From Moritella sp. (GTDB lineage Bacteria > Pseudomonadota > Gammaproteobacteria > Enterobacterales > Moritellaceae), in assembly GCF_013215705.1 (NCBI RefSeq), contig NZ_JABSQR010000015.1, positions 80,926 through 129,539 of the forward strand: a stretch of DNA of 48,614 bases. The letters are read 5' to 3'. Shown here in pieces: positions 28,701-39,483 of this stretch. Under the pieces are notes generated by a model that was not told where the DNA came from, made no database searches, and worked only from the letters and a program-made list of their open reading frames with translations. Position 1 is the stretch's first letter. Every line of letters starts with the position of its first letter. The translations under genes were made by a program, and so were the position numbers.

Positions 28701-29615
28701 ATGGCAACCTATTTTTCACTGATATTGGTACTGGTTACTTTCGTTAGCGGTATTATTTGGGCGTTAGATAAACTGATTTGGGAAAAAGCCCGCGCTGAAA
28801 AAGTCGCGTTTGCTCAATCTCAAGCGGAATTACCAGCAGACGCTATTGCAAAATTAGGGCAAGAATCGTTTATTGTTGAAAATGCAAAATCGATCTTCCC
28901 TGTGATTGCGGCGGTAATGATTTTACGTTCATTTATATATGAACCATTTCAAATTCCATCCGGATCTATGATGCCAACACTACTGGTTGGCGACTTCATC
29001 TTGGTGGAAAAATTTAGTTATGGTGTTAAAGACCCTGTATTACGTTCTACACTTATCGAAACAGGTAAGCCTGAACGCGGTGATGTAGCGGTATTTAAAT
29101 ACCCACCACAACCGACGGTAGATTACATTAAACGTGTGGTCGGGTTACCGGGTGATCGTATTGCCTATCGTGGAAAGCAGGTTTTCATTCAACAAGCATG
29201 CAGCGGAACAAACTGCGCAGGGTTTAAAAAACTCGATCTTAGTTTAGTCGAAATTGGCAAATTTAAAGATCAAATGGTTGAATTACAGCAATATACAGAG
29301 CAACTAGGGGATGTTAAACACAACATTTTAATTAACCCTAGCCGTCCTGACTTAGCGCGTGATTTTTATCAGCAAGATAATCCGCCAACCCGTCAATATG
29401 AATGGGTGGTACCGGATGGTCATTATTTCATGATGGGTGATAACCGTGATAATAGTGCTGATAGCCGTTTTTGGGGTTTTGTTCCGGAAGCAAATTTAGT
29501 TGGTAAGGCTGTGTTCATTTGGACTAGTTTCGAATTTGAACGCGACCCAGATTCTTTATTACCTGGTTGGATCCCAACAGGTATACGCTTTAGTCGTATT
29601 GGCAAGTTAAAATAA
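28701..29615 (+). CDS. lepB: Signal peptidase I LepB
   Basis: A membrane-anchored Ser-Lys protease that removes Sec and Tat signal peptides on the periplasmic side. Two N-terminal transmembrane helices (about residues 4-22 and 63-79) flank a cytoplasmic loop. The nucleophile is Ser89 in [11 protein letters not shown] and the general base is Lys144 in [12 protein letters not shown]. The family box [18 protein letters not shown] lies near residue 250. Length 304 residues (324 in E. coli); the periplasmic lid carries a Cys pair (CSGTNC). rnc begins two bases later. Confidence 0.96.
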   Translation: MATYFSLILVLVTFVSGIIWALDKLIWEKARAEKVAFAQSQAELPADAIAKLGQESFIVENAKSIFPVIAAVMILRSFIYEPFQIPSGSMMPTLLVGDFILVEKFSYGVKDPVLRSTLIETGKPERGDVAVFKYPPQPTVDYIKRVVGLPGDRIAYRGKQVFIQQACSGTNCAGFKKLDLSLVEIGKFKDQMVELQQYTEQLGDVKHNILINPSRPDLARDFYQQDNPPTRQYEWVVPDGHYFMMGDNRDNSADSRFWGFVPEANLVGKAVFIWTSFEFERDPDSLLPGWIPTGIRFSRIGKLK

Positions 29616-29617
29616 TT

Positions 29618-30289
29618 ATGACAATTATATTAGAAAGATTACAAACTGTATTAGGTTATCAGTACCAAGACGCTGGCCTATTGCAACAAGCACTGACGCA
29701 TCGTAGTGCTTATTTTAAGCATAACGAACGTCTTGAGTTTTTAGGTGATTCAGTACTTGGTTTTATTATCTCGGACGCATTGTTTTGCCAGTTTCCTGAG
29801 GTACCTGAAGGTGATTTAAGCCGGATGCGTGCAACCTTAGTGAAAGGGCTAACGCTCGCTGAGATCGCGCGTGAGTTTGAACTAAGTGAATGTTTGATCT
29901 TAGGTCCTGGTGAATTAAAAAGCGGCGGCTTCCGTCGTGAATCTATTCTCGCTGATACAGTTGAAGCCCTGATTGGTGCGATGTATCTGGATAGTGATAT
30001 GGAGAAAACGCGTGAACGTGTGCTGGCTTGGTATGCATCACGTTTAGCCACGATCGAACCTGGTATCGGTCAGAAAGACGCGAAAACACAATTACAAGAA
30101 TGGCTGCAAGGACGTAAGCAACCACTTCCACTTTATCAAGTGGTGGAAGTTAGAGGTGAAGCTCATAATCAAGAGTTCACTATTCATTGCGTTATTGAAG
30201 GCCTAGATCACCCTGTTGAAGGTAAAGGTACTAGTCGTCGTAAAGCAGAACAAGAAGCAGCTCAAAAAGCATTGGAGCAAATACAATGA
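29618..30289 (+). CDS. rnc: Ribonuclease III
   Basis: A double-strand-specific endonuclease that processes rRNA precursors and sRNA-mRNA duplexes. The RNase III domain (about residues 5-145) carries the signature [13 protein letters not shown] with the catalytic Glu/Asp pair and the second acidic site at [14 protein letters not shown] dsRNA-binding domain (about 155-222) ends in [18 protein letters not shown]. Length 223 residues (226 in E. coli). The stop overlaps the era start by four bases (ATGA), so the two are translationally coupled. Confidence 0.97.
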   Translation: MTIILERLQTVLGYQYQDAGLLQQALTHRSAYFKHNERLEFLGDSVLGFIISDALFCQFPEVPEGDLSRMRATLVKGLTLAEIAREFELSECLILGPGELKSGGFRRESILADTVEALIGAMYLDSDMEKTRERVLAWYASRLATIEPGIGQKDAKTQLQEWLQGRKQPLPLYQVVEVRGEAHNQEFTIHCVIEGLDHPVEGKGTSRRKAEQEAAQKALEQIQ

Positions 30290-31197
30290 GTGATATGACT
30301 TATAGCGGCTTTATTGCTATCGTTGGTCGTCCTAACGTCGGTAAATCAACGTTACTAAACCGTATTTTGGGACAAAAGGTAAGTATTACCTCGCGTAAAC
30401 CCCAAACGACTCGTCACCGTATTCTCGGTATTGATACTGAAGACAATCGTCAGACTGTGTATATTGATACACCGGGCCTACACATAGATGAAAAACGTGC
30501 AATCAACCGTTTAATGAACCGTGCGGCAAGCAGTTCATTAAAAGATATGAATGTTGATGCGGTAATCTTTGTTGTTGATGGTACCCGTTGGACCGACGAT
30601 GATGAGATGGTACTCAATAAGCTACGTGATATTAACTGCCCAATTTACTTGGCCATTAATAAAACCGATGCGATCAAAGATAAAGATCGAGAACTAATGC
30701 CGCATCTGCAGGTATTGGCGGCGAAGTTTAACTTTACCGAAATTATTCCTATCTCTGCAACGAAAGGTACCAATGTAGAAATGCTACGTGGTATTTGTTC
30801 GAAGCAGTTACAAGAAGGTGATTTTTACTTCCCTGAAGATTATGTTACCGATCGTTCTTCACGTTTCATGGCGTCTGAAATCATTCGTGAAAAACTGATG
30901 CGTTTCACTGGTCAAGAATTGCCTTACTCAACCACCGTTGAGATCGAGCAGTTTAAAGTCAGTGAAAATGGTACGTACCATATCAATGCGTTAATTTTAG
31001 TTGAGCGTGATACTCAAAAACGTATGGTTATTGGTAACAAAGGCTCGAAGTTAAAAACCATTGGTACAGAAGCACGACGTGATATGGAAACTTTGTTTGA
31101 TAATAAAGTATTCCTAGAATGTTGGGTTAAAGTGAAATCTGGTTGGGCAGATGATGAACGTGCACTTCGTAGCTTAGGTTACGGAGATGAAGTTTAA
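30286..31197 (+). CDS. era: GTPase Era (16S rRNA maturation)
   Basis: An essential Ras-like GTPase that binds the 3' end of 16S rRNA and helps 30S assembly. G1 is GRPNVGKST (residues about 13-21), G3 is DTPGLH and G4 is NKTD. The C-terminal KH domain contains [17 protein letters not shown]. Length 303 residues (301 in E. coli). It starts inside rnc and is followed by recO 13 bases after its stop. Confidence 0.97.
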   Translation: MSDMTYSGFIAIVGRPNVGKSTLLNRILGQKVSITSRKPQTTRHRILGIDTEDNRQTVYIDTPGLHIDEKRAINRLMNRAASSSLKDMNVDAVIFVVDGTRWTDDDEMVLNKLRDINCPIYLAINKTDAIKDKDRELMPHLQVLAAKFNFTEIIPISATKGTNVEMLRGICSKQLQEGDFYFPEDYVTDRSSRFMASEIIREKLMRFTGQELPYSTTVEIEQFKVSENGTYHINALILVERDTQKRMVIGNKGSKLKTIGTEARRDMETLFDNKVFLECWVKVKSGWADDERALRSLGYGDEV

Positions 31198-31210
31198 ATA
31201 GCGTTATTGC

Positions 31211-31942
31211 ATGGACTTACAAAACGCTTTTGTACTGCACCGTCGACCTTTTAAGGAGTCGAGTTTACTCATCGACTTCTTTACCATTAACGATGGTAAA
31301 ATTTCGTTAGTGGGACGAGCAGGGCGAGGGCGTAAAAACAGTCAAAGTGCAATTTTACAGCCGTTTACCTTACTCAATATCGCCTATGCCGGCAAAGGTG
31401 GATTAAAATCCATGCGTCAGGTCGAGGCGGTATCTAATTCATTACCGCTCTCCGGTCGGCATCTCTATGCTAGCTTTTATCTCAATGAATTACTCTATCG
31501 CTTACTCGCCAGTGAACAAGCGAATCCCGAACTATTCTCCCATTATCAAAATGCATTATTAGCGTTAGCCAAACAACAACCGCTTGAACCGTTATTGCGT
31601 GAATTTGAATTTAATTTAATGCAATGTTTAGGTTACATTGGTACGTTAAGCTATTGTGCTGATACCATGGATGCTGTATTCCCCGACCGTATGTATAAAT
31701 ACGTACCACATGTTGGGATTGTGCCATCCATTTATAAAGTTGCAGTGGATAGCTCATTTTTAGGTAAAGACTTGCTCGCCTTTGAGCAAAGACAATTTAA
31801 CCAAGAGAATTTAGCCGCGGCAAAACGCTTTTGTCGGCAAATGTTGTTACCTTATTTGGGTAACAAGCCGCTGAAAAGCAGAGAACTGTTTATTAATAAG
31901 CCGCTGATTAAAAGAAGAGAACTATTCATTAATAAGCAATGA
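31211..31942 (+). CDS. recO: DNA repair protein RecO
   Basis: Part of the RecFOR pathway: it binds SSB and single-stranded DNA and helps load RecA and anneal strands. The N-terminal OB fold (NAFVLHRRPFKESSLLIDFF) and the helical C-terminal domain are recognisable over 243 residues. The conserved family ending YLGNKPLKSRELF is present. Here the end is unusual: the motif NKPLKSRELFI is followed at once by a second near-copy NKPLIKRRELFI, then NKQ and the stop. The DNA encoding it is the first of five tandem copies that continue downstream (31862-32028). Confidence 0.93.
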   Translation: MDLQNAFVLHRRPFKESSLLIDFFTINDGKISLVGRAGRGRKNSQSAILQPFTLLNIAYAGKGGLKSMRQVEAVSNSLPLSGRHLYASFYLNELLYRLLASEQANPELFSHYQNALLALAKQQPLEPLLREFEFNLMQCLGYIGTLSYCADTMDAVFPDRMYKYVPHVGIVPSIYKVAVDSSFLGKDLLAFEQRQFNQENLAAAKRFCRQMLLPYLGNKPLKSRELFINKPLIKRRELFINKQ

Positions 31943-32028
31943 AAAGCGGATCACTATGTATTAAATAAACCATGAAAAGCAGATAGCCATTTATTAACAA
32001 GCCGCTGAAAAGCAGAGAACTATTTATC
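31862..32028 (+). repeat. Five tandem copies of the recO C-terminal motif
   Basis: Unit boundaries are 31862-31894, 31895-31930, 31931-31963, 31964-31995 and 31996-32028, each 32-36 bases. Units 1 and 5 agree at 31 of 33 bases; units 2-4 are degraded. Units 1 and 2 encode NKPLKSRELFI and NKPLIKRRELFI at the RecO end. The stop codon lies in unit 3, created by a small change, and units 4 and 5 are non-coding. The start of a sixth unit supplies the AAGGG ribosome site of pdxJ. Confidence 0.92.
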
Positions 32029-32044
32029 AATAAGGGAATGAAAC

Positions 32045-32782
32045 GTGAATAAGATCTTTTTAGGTGTCAACATTGACCATATCGCAACCCTACGCCAAGC
32101 TCGCGGCACGACTTACCCAGATCCTGTACATGCAGCAGCGGTCGCTGAACTAAATGGCGCAGACGGTATTACGGTGCATTTACGTGAAGATCGTCGTCAT
32201 ATTCAAGATCGTGATGTGAGAGTGCTAAAAGAAACCATTCAAACTCGCATGAATCTAGAAATGGCGGTGACGGCTGAAATGCTCGATATTGCTTGTGAGA
32301 TAAAACCTGAATTTGTTTGTTTAGTGCCTGAAAAACGTGAAGAGTTGACGACTGAAGGTGGTTTAGATGTACTTGGTCAACAAGATAAGATCACCCAAGC
32401 GGTTAAACGTTTAAGCGACGCCGGTATTTTAGTATCGTTATTTATTGATGCCGATAAAGAACAAATTGATGCTGCGGTTGCCAGTGGCGCGCCATACATT
32501 GAAGTGCATACCGGTGCCTATGCCGATGCAGAGTCTGAAGGCGAACAACAAGCTGAATTGAAGAAGATCGCAGCTGGCGTGAGCTATGCGCATAACGCAG
32601 GATTGAAAGTAAACGCGGGTCATGGTTTGCATTACCATAACGTGCAACCGATTGCGGCTATTCCAGAAATTTATGAATTGAATATCGGCCATGCCATTAT
32701 TGCCCGTGCGGCATTTGATGGTTTAGGTAAAGCGGTAAAAGACATGCAAGTTATCATGCAAGAAGCGCGTAATAATAGCTAA
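32045..32782 (+). CDS. pdxJ: Pyridoxine 5'-phosphate synthase PdxJ
   Basis: Condenses deoxyxylulose 5-phosphate with 3-amino-1-hydroxyacetone phosphate to pyridoxine 5'-phosphate. It is a TIM-barrel octamer. Recognisable segments are [60 protein letters not shown] and [12 protein letters not shown]. Length 245 residues (243 in E. coli). The start is GTG 32045, eight bases after AAGGG at 32032-32036; a short ATG frame at 32038 overlaps it out of frame. acpS, which normally follows pdxJ, is absent; a terminator comes next. Confidence 0.96.
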   Translation: MNKIFLGVNIDHIATLRQARGTTYPDPVHAAAVAELNGADGITVHLREDRRHIQDRDVRVLKETIQTRMNLEMAVTAEMLDIACEIKPEFVCLVPEKREELTTEGGLDVLGQQDKITQAVKRLSDAGILVSLFIDADKEQIDAAVASGAPYIEVHTGAYADAESEGEQQAELKKIAAGVSYAHNAGLKVNAGHGLHYHNVQPIAAIPEIYELNIGHAIIARAAFDGLGKAVKDMQVIMQEARNNS

Positions 32783-32836
32783 ACCTATCATTCGCTAGGA
32801 TTGTTGTACGGTATTAGTATGACATGCCATCAGCAT

Positions 32837-32863
32837 AAAAAAGGAGCCGATGGCTCCTTTTTT
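32837..32863. terminator. Terminator between pdxJ and barA
   Basis: AAAAAAGGAGCC pairs perfectly with GGCTCCTTTTTT (12 bp) around a GAT loop. The symmetric runs serve both convergent genes. Confidence 0.93.
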
Positions 32864-32890
32864 GTTTAGACTGACTAGTGAATCAATACA

Positions 32891-35626
32891 CTAATTCGGT
32901 AAGTACGGTTGAGCTTCCTTGATCACGGTTTCAATGGCTTCTTGCAGTTCAAAGATCTCAGGTTCTACTTCTTCAATCTCTGCACCCTTGCGTAATCCGC
33001 GTTCAATCTGATCGGCTAAATTCTGAATTGGCAATACCCCACAACATGCCGCCCCCCCATGGAATTTATGGATTATCTGCTTAAATTCTGAGCGTGATAA
33101 ACGACGTGTGAGTGCCAGTTCAAGGTGCTCGCTGATGTCAGGGAGACTATTGATAAACATTTCTAACATGTCTACTGCAAGGTCTTCTTTACCCATAGAT
33201 CGTTGCAAGGTCAGTGGCCAATTTAAAATATGATTTTGCACTGTGGTGTTATCATGTGACAAGCTGCTCCATTGTTGTAAGATACGTTTTAGAATGGATT
33301 CATCAAGCGGTTTGGTTAAGTAATCATCCATGCCTTTACTGAGTAGGCGATCTCGTTCACCACTCATCGCATGCGCTGTCACGGCAATGATTGGCGTTGA
33401 TTGATTACGCGTGCCCGAACGAATGGCTTTGCAGGCACTGATACCATCCATTATTGGCATTTGGATATCCATAAAGATAATATCAAAATCCATTTCATTG
33501 GCTTTCGCCACGGCTTTGGCACCATTGCTACATACTTCAATCTTAGTCACCGAATCGGCTAGCATCGCGCTAATCAGTTTTAGGTTAGCTGGATTATCAT
33601 CAACTGCCAAAATAGACAGATCAACTTTGGCTTTCGGTTTCTCAATCTTCAGTTGTGGTATTGGCTGTTCATCTGGTTTGTTTAAATAAGCTAATGCATT
33701 CACTAATTTACGATGATTACACGGTTTAGTTAGGCAATGCCTTGCCCCCACGCGAATGATCTCTTCTTGTAAGCAAGGATCCGATGAATTAATTAATACC
33801 ACGACCGCGGCATTAATATCATGACATTTACTCATCTTGTCATACATAGGGGTTAAGTTGCTTTCATCATTTTGCGCAATAACAACACAGTAGTAAGGTT
33901 GATTAATATAGTGCTGCCACTCAGCCTCATTGGCACAATGTAATACGTCCAGATCCCAGCTATTAAGCAAGGATATTAACGAGCGTGCTGAGTAGTTATC
34001 GGCTTCATACAATAATACCTGTTTACCTTTAAAATTACTTATCGGCAGTGGTTCTGACAATGAGTTAGCGGTGACATCGAATTTTAGCGAAAATTTAAAG
34101 TTAGACCCTTGGCCTAAATCAGAATCGAGCGAGATCTCACCGCCCATAAATTCAACCAAACGTTGGGTAATAACCAGACCTAAACCGGTACCGCCATAAC
34201 GCCGTGAAATGCTGGTGTCAGCTTGGTTAAAGGCTTGAAATAATTGTGCTTGTTGTTGTTCTGAAATACCAATGCCGGTATCTCGGATATTGGTCTGAAT
34301 GGAGACGCTATTACCTGTCCATGCCAGTAATTCGATATGAATATCAATATTACCGTTTTCAGTAAACTTGATCGCATTGCCGAGCAGGTTGGTGATCACT
34401 TGCTGGAAACGGAATGGGTCACCAATAATACCATCGGGTACATTCTTATCAACATGGAGTGATAACTCAAGGCCCTTATCATGCACGGTTGGTGCTAATA
34501 AGATCGCAGCCTCTTCAATGGTGTCACGCAGGTTGAACGGGATCTGCTCTAACGTTAGTTTACCCGCTTCAAGTTTAGAGAAATCAAGAATATCATTAAT
34601 AATATTGAGTAAGTTCTTGGCTGATTTTTCAATGGTCTGCAAGTAATCGGTTTGATTCGGGCTCAGCGATGTTTTTAATAACTGGCGAGAGAAACCTATC
34701 ACCCCGTTAAGCGGGGTTCTTAACTCATGACTCATATTGGCCAAGAATTCAGATTTTACCCGTGCCGCTGCTTGTGCGCGTTTTTTTGCCATATCCAATT
34801 CAATATTTTGGATTTCAATCTGTTCTAAGGTTTCCCGTAAATCAGAGGTAGCTTGATCAATATTTTGCTGCATCTCTTCATGATAAGCCGATAGCGATTT
34901 GGCCATCGAATTAATACCATTCTTGAGCAGTGCTAATTCACCTGTGTGATCGCCTGTGACTCGGGCATCGAGTCGACCTTCTCTGATCCGATCGACCACC
35001 GTCACCATATCAGTAATGGGCTGGGTTACATTTTTAACCAGTCGCCAAGAGAAAATTAACGCGGTAAAGAAACCCAGCAACACAATAAATATCGAGACCG
35101 TAGTATCACGGTATTGCAGTAATATCGCTTTGTCACGTATTAGCTGGATCGATAAATAACCGAGGATCTGCTCCGGATATTCTAAGTTTAACGGGAAGCT
35201 ATTATTGTCAAGTTCGGCAATAATGGGGGAACGCAGGATAATGTAATCATCAAGTACCTCGACTTGGGTGGTTTCCGGTAATTTTCTGTTGTCGGGATTC
35301 TTGAGCACGGAAAAATTACGGTGATAATTACTGGTTACAAACAGCTTATTATTGCTATCAAAAATGGCGATACTTTTAATCGTTGGCGCAAACTTGCGGT
35401 GGGTTAAACCGAGCAGTTTTTTCAGTGATTCTCGGCTGTTTTGTAACATGCCGTACTCACTCGCGATGGCCAATGGTTCAATGATATTGATGCCCTGTTC
35501 AATAAGCACTGTTTCTAACTGCTGATAGCGGTTAAAGGTGAAATAGCTGGCTAATAATGTACCGATCAAAACTGTCGGTAAAATCGTCAGCGCCATTACT
35601 CTGGCACGAAGTCCGTATTTAGTCAT
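32891..35626 (-). CDS. barA: Hybrid sensor histidine kinase BarA
   Basis: A tripartite membrane kinase of the BarA-UvrY (GacS-GacA) system, which controls carbon flow through CsrB-type small RNAs. In order: transmembrane helix (about 13-31), periplasmic sensor domain, second helix (about 176-196), HAMP, HisKA with His300 in [15 protein letters not shown], and ATPase ([26 protein letters not shown]). A degenerate receiver (about 533-650) lacks the phospho-acceptor Asp. A true receiver follows with Asp720 ([14 protein letters not shown]) and Lys772 region (DDYLTKPL). The Hpt domain has His856 in [11 protein letters not shown]. Length 911 residues (918 in E. coli), same domain order. It is divergent from rlmD-relA, as in E. 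coli. Confidence 0.95.
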   Translation of the reverse strand: MTKYGLRARVMALTILPTVLIGTLLASYFTFNRYQQLETVLIEQGINIIEPLAIASEYGMLQNSRESLKKLLGLTHRKFAPTIKSIAIFDSNNKLFVTSNYHRNFSVLKNPDNRKLPETTQVEVLDDYIILRSPIIAELDNNSFPLNLEYPEQILGYLSIQLIRDKAILLQYRDTTVSIFIVLLGFFTALIFSWRLVKNVTQPITDMVTVVDRIREGRLDARVTGDHTGELALLKNGINSMAKSLSAYHEEMQQNIDQATSDLRETLEQIEIQNIELDMAKKRAQAAARVKSEFLANMSHELRTPLNGVIGFSRQLLKTSLSPNQTDYLQTIEKSAKNLLNIINDILDFSKLEAGKLTLEQIPFNLRDTIEEAAILLAPTVHDKGLELSLHVDKNVPDGIIGDPFRFQQVITNLLGNAIKFTENGNIDIHIELLAWTGNSVSIQTNIRDTGIGISEQQQAQLFQAFNQADTSISRRYGGTGLGLVITQRLVEFMGGEISLDSDLGQGSNFKFSLKFDVTANSLSEPLPISNFKGKQVLLYEADNYSARSLISLLNSWDLDVLHCANEAEWQHYINQPYYCVVIAQNDESNLTPMYDKMSKCHDINAAVVVLINSSDPCLQEEIIRVGARHCLTKPCNHRKLVNALAYLNKPDEQPIPQLKIEKPKAKVDLSILAVDDNPANLKLISAMLADSVTKIEVCSNGAKAVAKANEMDFDIIFMDIQMPIMDGISACKAIRSGTRNQSTPIIAVTAHAMSGERDRLLSKGMDDYLTKPLDESILKRILQQWSSLSHDNTTVQNHILNWPLTLQRSMGKEDLAVDMLEMFINSLPDISEHLELALTRRLSRSEFKQIIHKFHGGAACCGVLPIQNLADQIERGLRKGAEIEEVEPEIFELQEAIETVIKEAQPYLPN

Positions 35627-35744
35627 AAAGTCATCTTATTGGTATCGGGTTTAATGCCATCTACGAAGTTATTTAAAGTATAAAACGGGAAAGCAGGTTA
35701 GAATAATACTCTAATAATGACATAGGCAATAGTTGTATATCAAT

Positions 35745-37079
35745 ATGGCGCAAATTTATAAAGCAAAAAAAGTACAAAAAATTACGAGTAAAGCGGTCGA
35801 GATCACTATTGAGAAGTTAGATCACCAAGGTCTAGGTTTGGGTCGTCTTGATGGCAAAGCGGTATTTGTTGCTGGTGCACTACCGGGTGAACGAGTATCT
35901 GTGAATATTATTGAGCAAAAAAAGCAATACGCAAAAGCGACTTTAAGAAAAGTATTAACCCCATCAGTACAACGAATTGAACCAGCGTGTCCGCATTATA
36001 CAACGTGTGGCGGCTGTAGTTTACAAATACTCGATAGCGATGTGCAGGCTGATTATAAACAAACTGCGTTGTTTAGCTTGCTGCAACACTTCAGTAAAAA
36101 CGATGATATTAATTTTGCCGAGCCGATTTTATCGCAACCTTGGCAATATCGTCGTACTGCACGTTTAAGTGTGATGTTTGACCGCAAAGCCAAGCAATTA
36201 GTCTTTGGTTTCCGCGAACGAAACAGTAAATCTCTGGTTGCGATTAACGAGTGCCCAGTATTAGAGCCAGCCTTGTCAGTATTGATCCAACCACTACGCC
36301 AATTACTTGCTACGCTTACAGTACGTCGTGATTTAGGCCATATCGAGTTGTTTGCGGTTGATTCGGGCGTTATTTGCTTATTCCGTATCTTGAAACCGTT
36401 AAAAGACAAAGACCAAGATTTACTGCAAGCCTTTGCCAGTGAACATCAGTTGAGTATTTATCTGCAACCTGAACCTGAATCAGTGGTTAAATTAACCCCT
36501 GATTCACCCGCGGCATGGTATCAATTGGCGGATGGTGAATTTAAGCTCAGTTTTACCCCAGGTAACTTCATTCAGGTTAATCCTGTTGTGAATAACAAGA
36601 TGGTAAAACAAGCGATAGATTGGTTGGAATTAACCCCTGAAGATAGAGTATTAGATCTGTTCTGTGGTGGTGGTAACTTTAGCTTACCGTTGGCAGGTTT
36701 ATGCCATTCGGTTGTTGGTGTTGAAGGTGTTGATGGGATGGTGCGTCAGGCGCAAGCGAATGCGATAGCCAATAATGTTGCTAATGCGCAATTCTTTCAA
36801 GCAGACTTATCCGCTGATTTTTCTAAACTACCTTGGGCAAAAACCAGTTTCGATAAAGTATTATTAGATCCTGCTCGAGCAGGTGCTGCTGAAACAGTGC
36901 AATATTTACATAAACTTAAAGTGAAGAAAATTGTCTATGTATCTTGCAATCCAGCAACATTAGCGCGAGACTCGAAGTTGTTGATGGAAAAGCATTATAA
37001 ATTAACACGCCTTGGTATGATTGATATGTTCCCACAGACAGGACACGTTGAATCAATGGCGTTATTTGAACGCGTCTAG
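35745..37079 (+). CDS. rlmD: 23S rRNA m5U1939 methyltransferase RlmD
   Basis: Methylates U1939 of 23S rRNA using S-adenosylmethionine. The N-terminal TRAM domain (about residues 8-70) precedes a [4Fe-4S] site with Cys82, Cys88 and Cys91 (ACPHYTTCGGC) and a fourth Cys in NECPVL. The SAM fold contains LDLFCGGGNFSLPL, and the catalytic nucleophile is the Cys of YVSCNPATLARD. Length 444 residues (433 in E. coli). The ATG at 35745 gives the family start MAQIYKAKK; the earlier in-frame TTG at 35733 is not supported. relA follows 38 bases later. Confidence 0.95.
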   Translation: MAQIYKAKKVQKITSKAVEITIEKLDHQGLGLGRLDGKAVFVAGALPGERVSVNIIEQKKQYAKATLRKVLTPSVQRIEPACPHYTTCGGCSLQILDSDVQADYKQTALFSLLQHFSKNDDINFAEPILSQPWQYRRTARLSVMFDRKAKQLVFGFRERNSKSLVAINECPVLEPALSVLIQPLRQLLATLTVRRDLGHIELFAVDSGVICLFRILKPLKDKDQDLLQAFASEHQLSIYLQPEPESVVKLTPDSPAAWYQLADGEFKLSFTPGNFIQVNPVVNNKMVKQAIDWLELTPEDRVLDLFCGGGNFSLPLAGLCHSVVGVEGVDGMVRQAQANAIANNVANAQFFQADLSADFSKLPWAKTSFDKVLLDPARAGAAETVQYLHKLKVKKIVYVSCNPATLARDSKLLMEKHYKLTRLGMIDMFPQTGHVESMALFERV

Positions 37080-37117
37080 TGCGTGTATTTTAGCTTTATT
37101 TTGTTAGGAATTAAGAC

Positions 37118-39364
37118 ATGGTTGCGGTACGTGATTCTCATTTGACCAACCCAGAAGATTTTGATGCGAAGACTTGGACGTCTTCGCTAGCACTCACCTC
37201 GACAGAGCAAGATGAATTATTTGAGTTATATTCTCAATTAGCATTAAAAGAAGCCGCCGAATCCCGCGAGGATGAAGCGGATCTCCGTTTCCCGTTGCTT
37301 GCTTACGGGGTGGAAATGATCGAAATATTAATGACCATGGATATGGACATGGAGACCTTGAAGGTGGCCATGTTATATCCATTTTTTGATGCCAAATTAT
37401 ATAATAATGACGACATTGAAGCGTTATTTGGTAGCAAGTTATTACCCCTATTAGTTGCGGTTGTAGAAATGGATGCGATCCGTACACTGCAAGCTAAAGC
37501 ACAAAAACCATCAGAAGCCCAAATCGATAATTTACGCCGCATGTTAATGGCGATTGTGGACGATGTACGTGCGATTGTGATCAAATTAGCAGAGCGTATT
37601 TGTCATCTTCGTCAGGTAAAAAATGCATCTGAAGAAGAACGCGTACTGGCAGCAAAAGAAATCGCAGATATCTATTCGCCTTTGGCCAACCGTTTAGGTA
37701 TCGGTCAGCTTAAGTGGGAGCTGGAAGATCTGTCATTCCGTTATTCTCACCCTGATACCTACAAACAAATTGCCAAGCTGTTACTTGAGCGTCGACTCGA
37801 TCGAGAAGAATTTATCGACCGCTTTGTTGCGCAAGTTAAAACGGGTGTTGAAGCGGCTGGCGGTAAAGTAGAAGTCTATGGTCGTCCCAAGCATATCTAT
37901 AGTATCTGGAAAAAGATGCAGAAGAAAAACTTGGATTTCGCTGGTCTTTATGACGTGCGCGCAGTGCGCGTGATCGCGGACGAATTACAGGATTGTTATG
38001 CCGCGTTGGGTGTTATCCATAATTTATTCCGTCCTATTCCCAGTGAATTTGATGATTATGTAGCAAATCCAAAAGCCAATGGTTATCAGTCGATCCATAC
38101 TGTTGTCGCAGTAGGCGATGAAAGTAAAGCGGTTGAAGTACAGATCCGTACCAAACAAATGCACGACGATGCTGAATTAGGCGTTGCTGCACATTGGCGT
38201 TACAAAGAAGGCGCTGATACCACCAAAAAAGGCAGCTACGAAGAGAAAATTGCTTGGTTACGTAAATTACTAGCATGGCAAGATGATATGGCGGAAAGCG
38301 GTAGCTTAGTCGATGAGCTACGCAGTCAGGTATTCGATGATCGTGTCTATGTGTTCACCCCAAAAGGGGATGTGGTTGATATGCCTCAGGGTTCAACGCC
38401 GCTTGATTTTGCTTATTATGTACATAGCATGGTGGGACATCGTTGCATCGGAGCTAAGATAAGCGGTCGTATTGTGCCGTTCACATATGAACTGCAAACC
38501 GGCGATCAGATTGAGATCATCACCCAGAAAAATCCCAACCCAAGCCGTGATTGGTTATTACCAAACTTAGGTTATGTAAAATCTGCGCGTGCTCGCGCTA
38601 AGATCAATACTTACTTTAAGCGTCTTGACCGCGATAAGAATGTCGCGGCAGGCAAAGATATGCTCGACGGTGAGTTACACAAACTGGGTTTACACTTGTC
38701 CGATGCGAGTTGTGCGTTTGAACGTTTTAATGCCAATACTATCGATGATTTATTAGCCCAGGTGGGTAGTGGTGACGCACGTCTTAACCAAGTTATTAAT
38801 CATATTAAAGTGTTGTTATTACAACCCAGTGCCGAAGAGGAAGATAAACTTGCACTCGAGCTTGTTGACCAACAAGTACTAAAATCGCAAAATCAGCCAA
38901 AGAAAAAACACAGCAAAGACCATATCGTGGTGGAAGGCATGGGTAACTTGATGACCCATATTGCTAACTGTTGTCAGCCTATCCCTGGTGATGACATTGT
39001 CGGTTATATCACCCAAGGCCGTGGTATTTCGATCCATCGCCATGGTTGTTTACAGTATGCTGATTTAAGTAATCGCCAACCAGAACGTACTATCGATGCG
39101 GTTTGGGGGGATGATTTTAGTGGTGGTTACGGTGTTACACTGGTGGTGCATGCCAGTGATCGCAGTGGCCTGCTACGTGATTTAACGACTATTTTTGCCA
39201 ATGATCGTATTCACGTTGTGGGTATGAATACCCGTACTGATTCTAAGCAACAAACGGCGACACTAGAGATTAATATCGAGTTATATAATATTGATACTTT
39301 AAGTCATTTAATTAATCGTATGAGCCAAGTGAAAGGCGTGATTTATGCGAAGCGTTTAAAATAA
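37118..39364 (+). CDS. relA: (p)ppGpp synthetase RelA
   Basis: A ribosome-associated alarmone synthetase responding to uncharged tRNA in the A site. The N-terminal pseudo-hydrolase domain (about residues 1-200) lacks the catalytic HD pair, having YPFFDAKLYNNDD where bifunctional SpoT has HD, which identifies the monofunctional enzyme. The synthetase domain contains YGRPKHIYSIWKKMQ and FAGLYDVRAVRVI. TGS (VFTPKGDVVDMPQGSTPLDFAYYVH), a helical/zinc-finger-like CCQPIPGDDI region and a C-terminal ACT domain follow. Length 748 residues (744 in E. coli). A terminator at 39390-39427 separates it from the accessory pair downstream. Confidence 0.97.
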   Translation: MVAVRDSHLTNPEDFDAKTWTSSLALTSTEQDELFELYSQLALKEAAESREDEADLRFPLLAYGVEMIEILMTMDMDMETLKVAMLYPFFDAKLYNNDDIEALFGSKLLPLLVAVVEMDAIRTLQAKAQKPSEAQIDNLRRMLMAIVDDVRAIVIKLAERICHLRQVKNASEEERVLAAKEIADIYSPLANRLGIGQLKWELEDLSFRYSHPDTYKQIAKLLLERRLDREEFIDRFVAQVKTGVEAAGGKVEVYGRPKHIYSIWKKMQKKNLDFAGLYDVRAVRVIADELQDCYAALGVIHNLFRPIPSEFDDYVANPKANGYQSIHTVVAVGDESKAVEVQIRTKQMHDDAELGVAAHWRYKEGADTTKKGSYEEKIAWLRKLLAWQDDMAESGSLVDELRSQVFDDRVYVFTPKGDVVDMPQGSTPLDFAYYVHSMVGHRCIGAKISGRIVPFTYELQTGDQIEIITQKNPNPSRDWLLPNLGYVKSARARAKINTYFKRLDRDKNVAAGKDMLDGELHKLGLHLSDASCAFERFNANTIDDLLAQVGSGDARLNQVINHIKVLLLQPSAEEEDKLALELVDQQVLKSQNQPKKKHSKDHIVVEGMGNLMTHIANCCQPIPGDDIVGYITQGRGISIHRHGCLQYADLSNRQPERTIDAVWGDDFSGGYGVTLVVHASDRSGLLRDLTTIFANDRIHVVGMNTRTDSKQQTATLEINIELYNIDTLSHLINRMSQVKGVIYAKRLK

Positions 39365-39389
39365 ATAAATATTTTTGATTATAGAAAGG

Positions 39390-39427
39390 GAGGGAATGCA
39401 AAAATTTGTTTGTATTACCCTCTTTTT
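39390..39427 (+). terminator. Terminator after relA
   Basis: GAGGG-AATG-CAAA pairs with TTTG-TATT-CCCTC (one bulged A, one G-T) around a six-base AT-rich loop and is followed by five T. Confidence 0.7.
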
Positions 39428-39483
39428 ATTTATCTAAGATACATATTAAATATGGAAGTCAGTAGACTTGATAAGGGATGTTA

